In this document: positions 63,935 to 64,000 of the stretch, one piece after another
Position numbering within the stretch: position 1 is the stretch's first letter
Layout of the letters: each line of letters opens with the position of its first letter
NCBI RefSeq assembly: GCF_900177655.1
Contig: NZ_FXWK01000001.1
Location: 1,550,001 to 1,614,000 of the forward strand
DNA length: 64,000 bases
Source of the DNA: Devosia lucknowensis
Lineage (GTDB): Bacteria > Pseudomonadota > Alphaproteobacteria > Rhizobiales > Devosiaceae
Direction of reading: 5' to 3'
The notes under the pieces: generated by a model
What the model was told of the DNA's origin: nothing
The model's input: the letters and a program-made list of their open reading frames with translations, nothing else
Databases searched by the model: none
Position numbers and translations under genes: made by a program

Positions 63935-64000
63935 GCAGGCTGCGCATCACCGCGCCGATCCGTAGCGACCAGACCTTGGCGAGTTTCGCCGGCCAACTCG
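63928..64000 (+). CDS. tniQ: TniQ/TnsD-like target selector (3' truncated by window edge)
   Basis: The ATG at 63928 overlaps the tnsC end by 7 bp. The first residues, 'MVSRLRITAPIRSDQTLASF', match the start of TniQ proteins (a basic strand, then D-x-x-L-x-S/F). It would choose the insertion site. The gene continues beyond the window. Confidence 0.7.
   Translation, partial: MVSRLRITAPIRSDQTLASFAGQL

Overview
This window reads as a high-GC alphaproteobacterial chromosome, most likely of the order Hyphomicrobiales. A Devosia-like genus is possible, but that is only an impression from gene content and the style of the proteins. All names come from recognising motifs and families by eye; no database search was run.

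Bases 1 to about 21.6 kb are ordinary chromosomal housekeeping genes. They include a secreted hypothetical protein, an MFS transporter, a LpxH-type phosphoesterase, a GH3/NagZ-like hydrolase, acetyl-CoA synthetase (acs), a FemAB-like transferase plus flippase pair, a TerC protein, an intradiol dioxygenase-like protein, tRNA-Lys(CTT), a HisC-like aminotransferase, 2-isopropylmalate synthase (leuA) preceded by a leucine-rich leader peptide, PhzF, a UPF0303 protein, a GFA protein, a NUDIX protein, ketol-acid reductoisomerase (ilvC) and a TetR regulator.

From about 21.7 kb to the right edge the content is accessory. It opens with a small HTH protein and a very regular array of nine palindromic sites, followed by an SOS-controlled umuDC pair whose UmuD has Cys in place of the catalytic Ser. 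Next is a copper-type metal region (CsoR, glutaredoxin/MauE-like, DUF305, c-type cytochromes, CopZ). An arsenic operon follows (arsR, LMWP-type arsC, arsN2, acr3, Grx-type arsC, arsH), then an L,D-transpeptidase and a second BASS-type permease. Between 38 and 51 kb sits a defence-like zone: a GIY-YIG-like protein overlapping an Abi_C protein, a probable three-component ABC (ABC-3C) system with an adjacent HEPN-like gene, and a KAP-type P-loop NTPase. Embedded in and next to it are a dsbB/dsbA/FAD-oxidoreductase operon and a MerR, Zn/Cd/Pb P1B-ATPase, PCu(A)C and SCO cluster. Both of these metal or redox operons carry the same 19-bp-spacer MerR-type promoter, so one MerR protein probably controls both.

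The right end (55.1 to 64 kb) holds a cluster of two proteins that look like degenerate TnsA folds, a DUF6634-like protein and a large FtsH-like AAA+ metalloprotease. It runs in the same direction into a Tn7-like transposition module (tnsA, tnsB, tnsC and the start of a tniQ) that continues past the window. The AAA+ protease/TnsA-like cluster, the palindrome array and the ABC-3C/HEPN island are the parts most likely to hold something undescribed.
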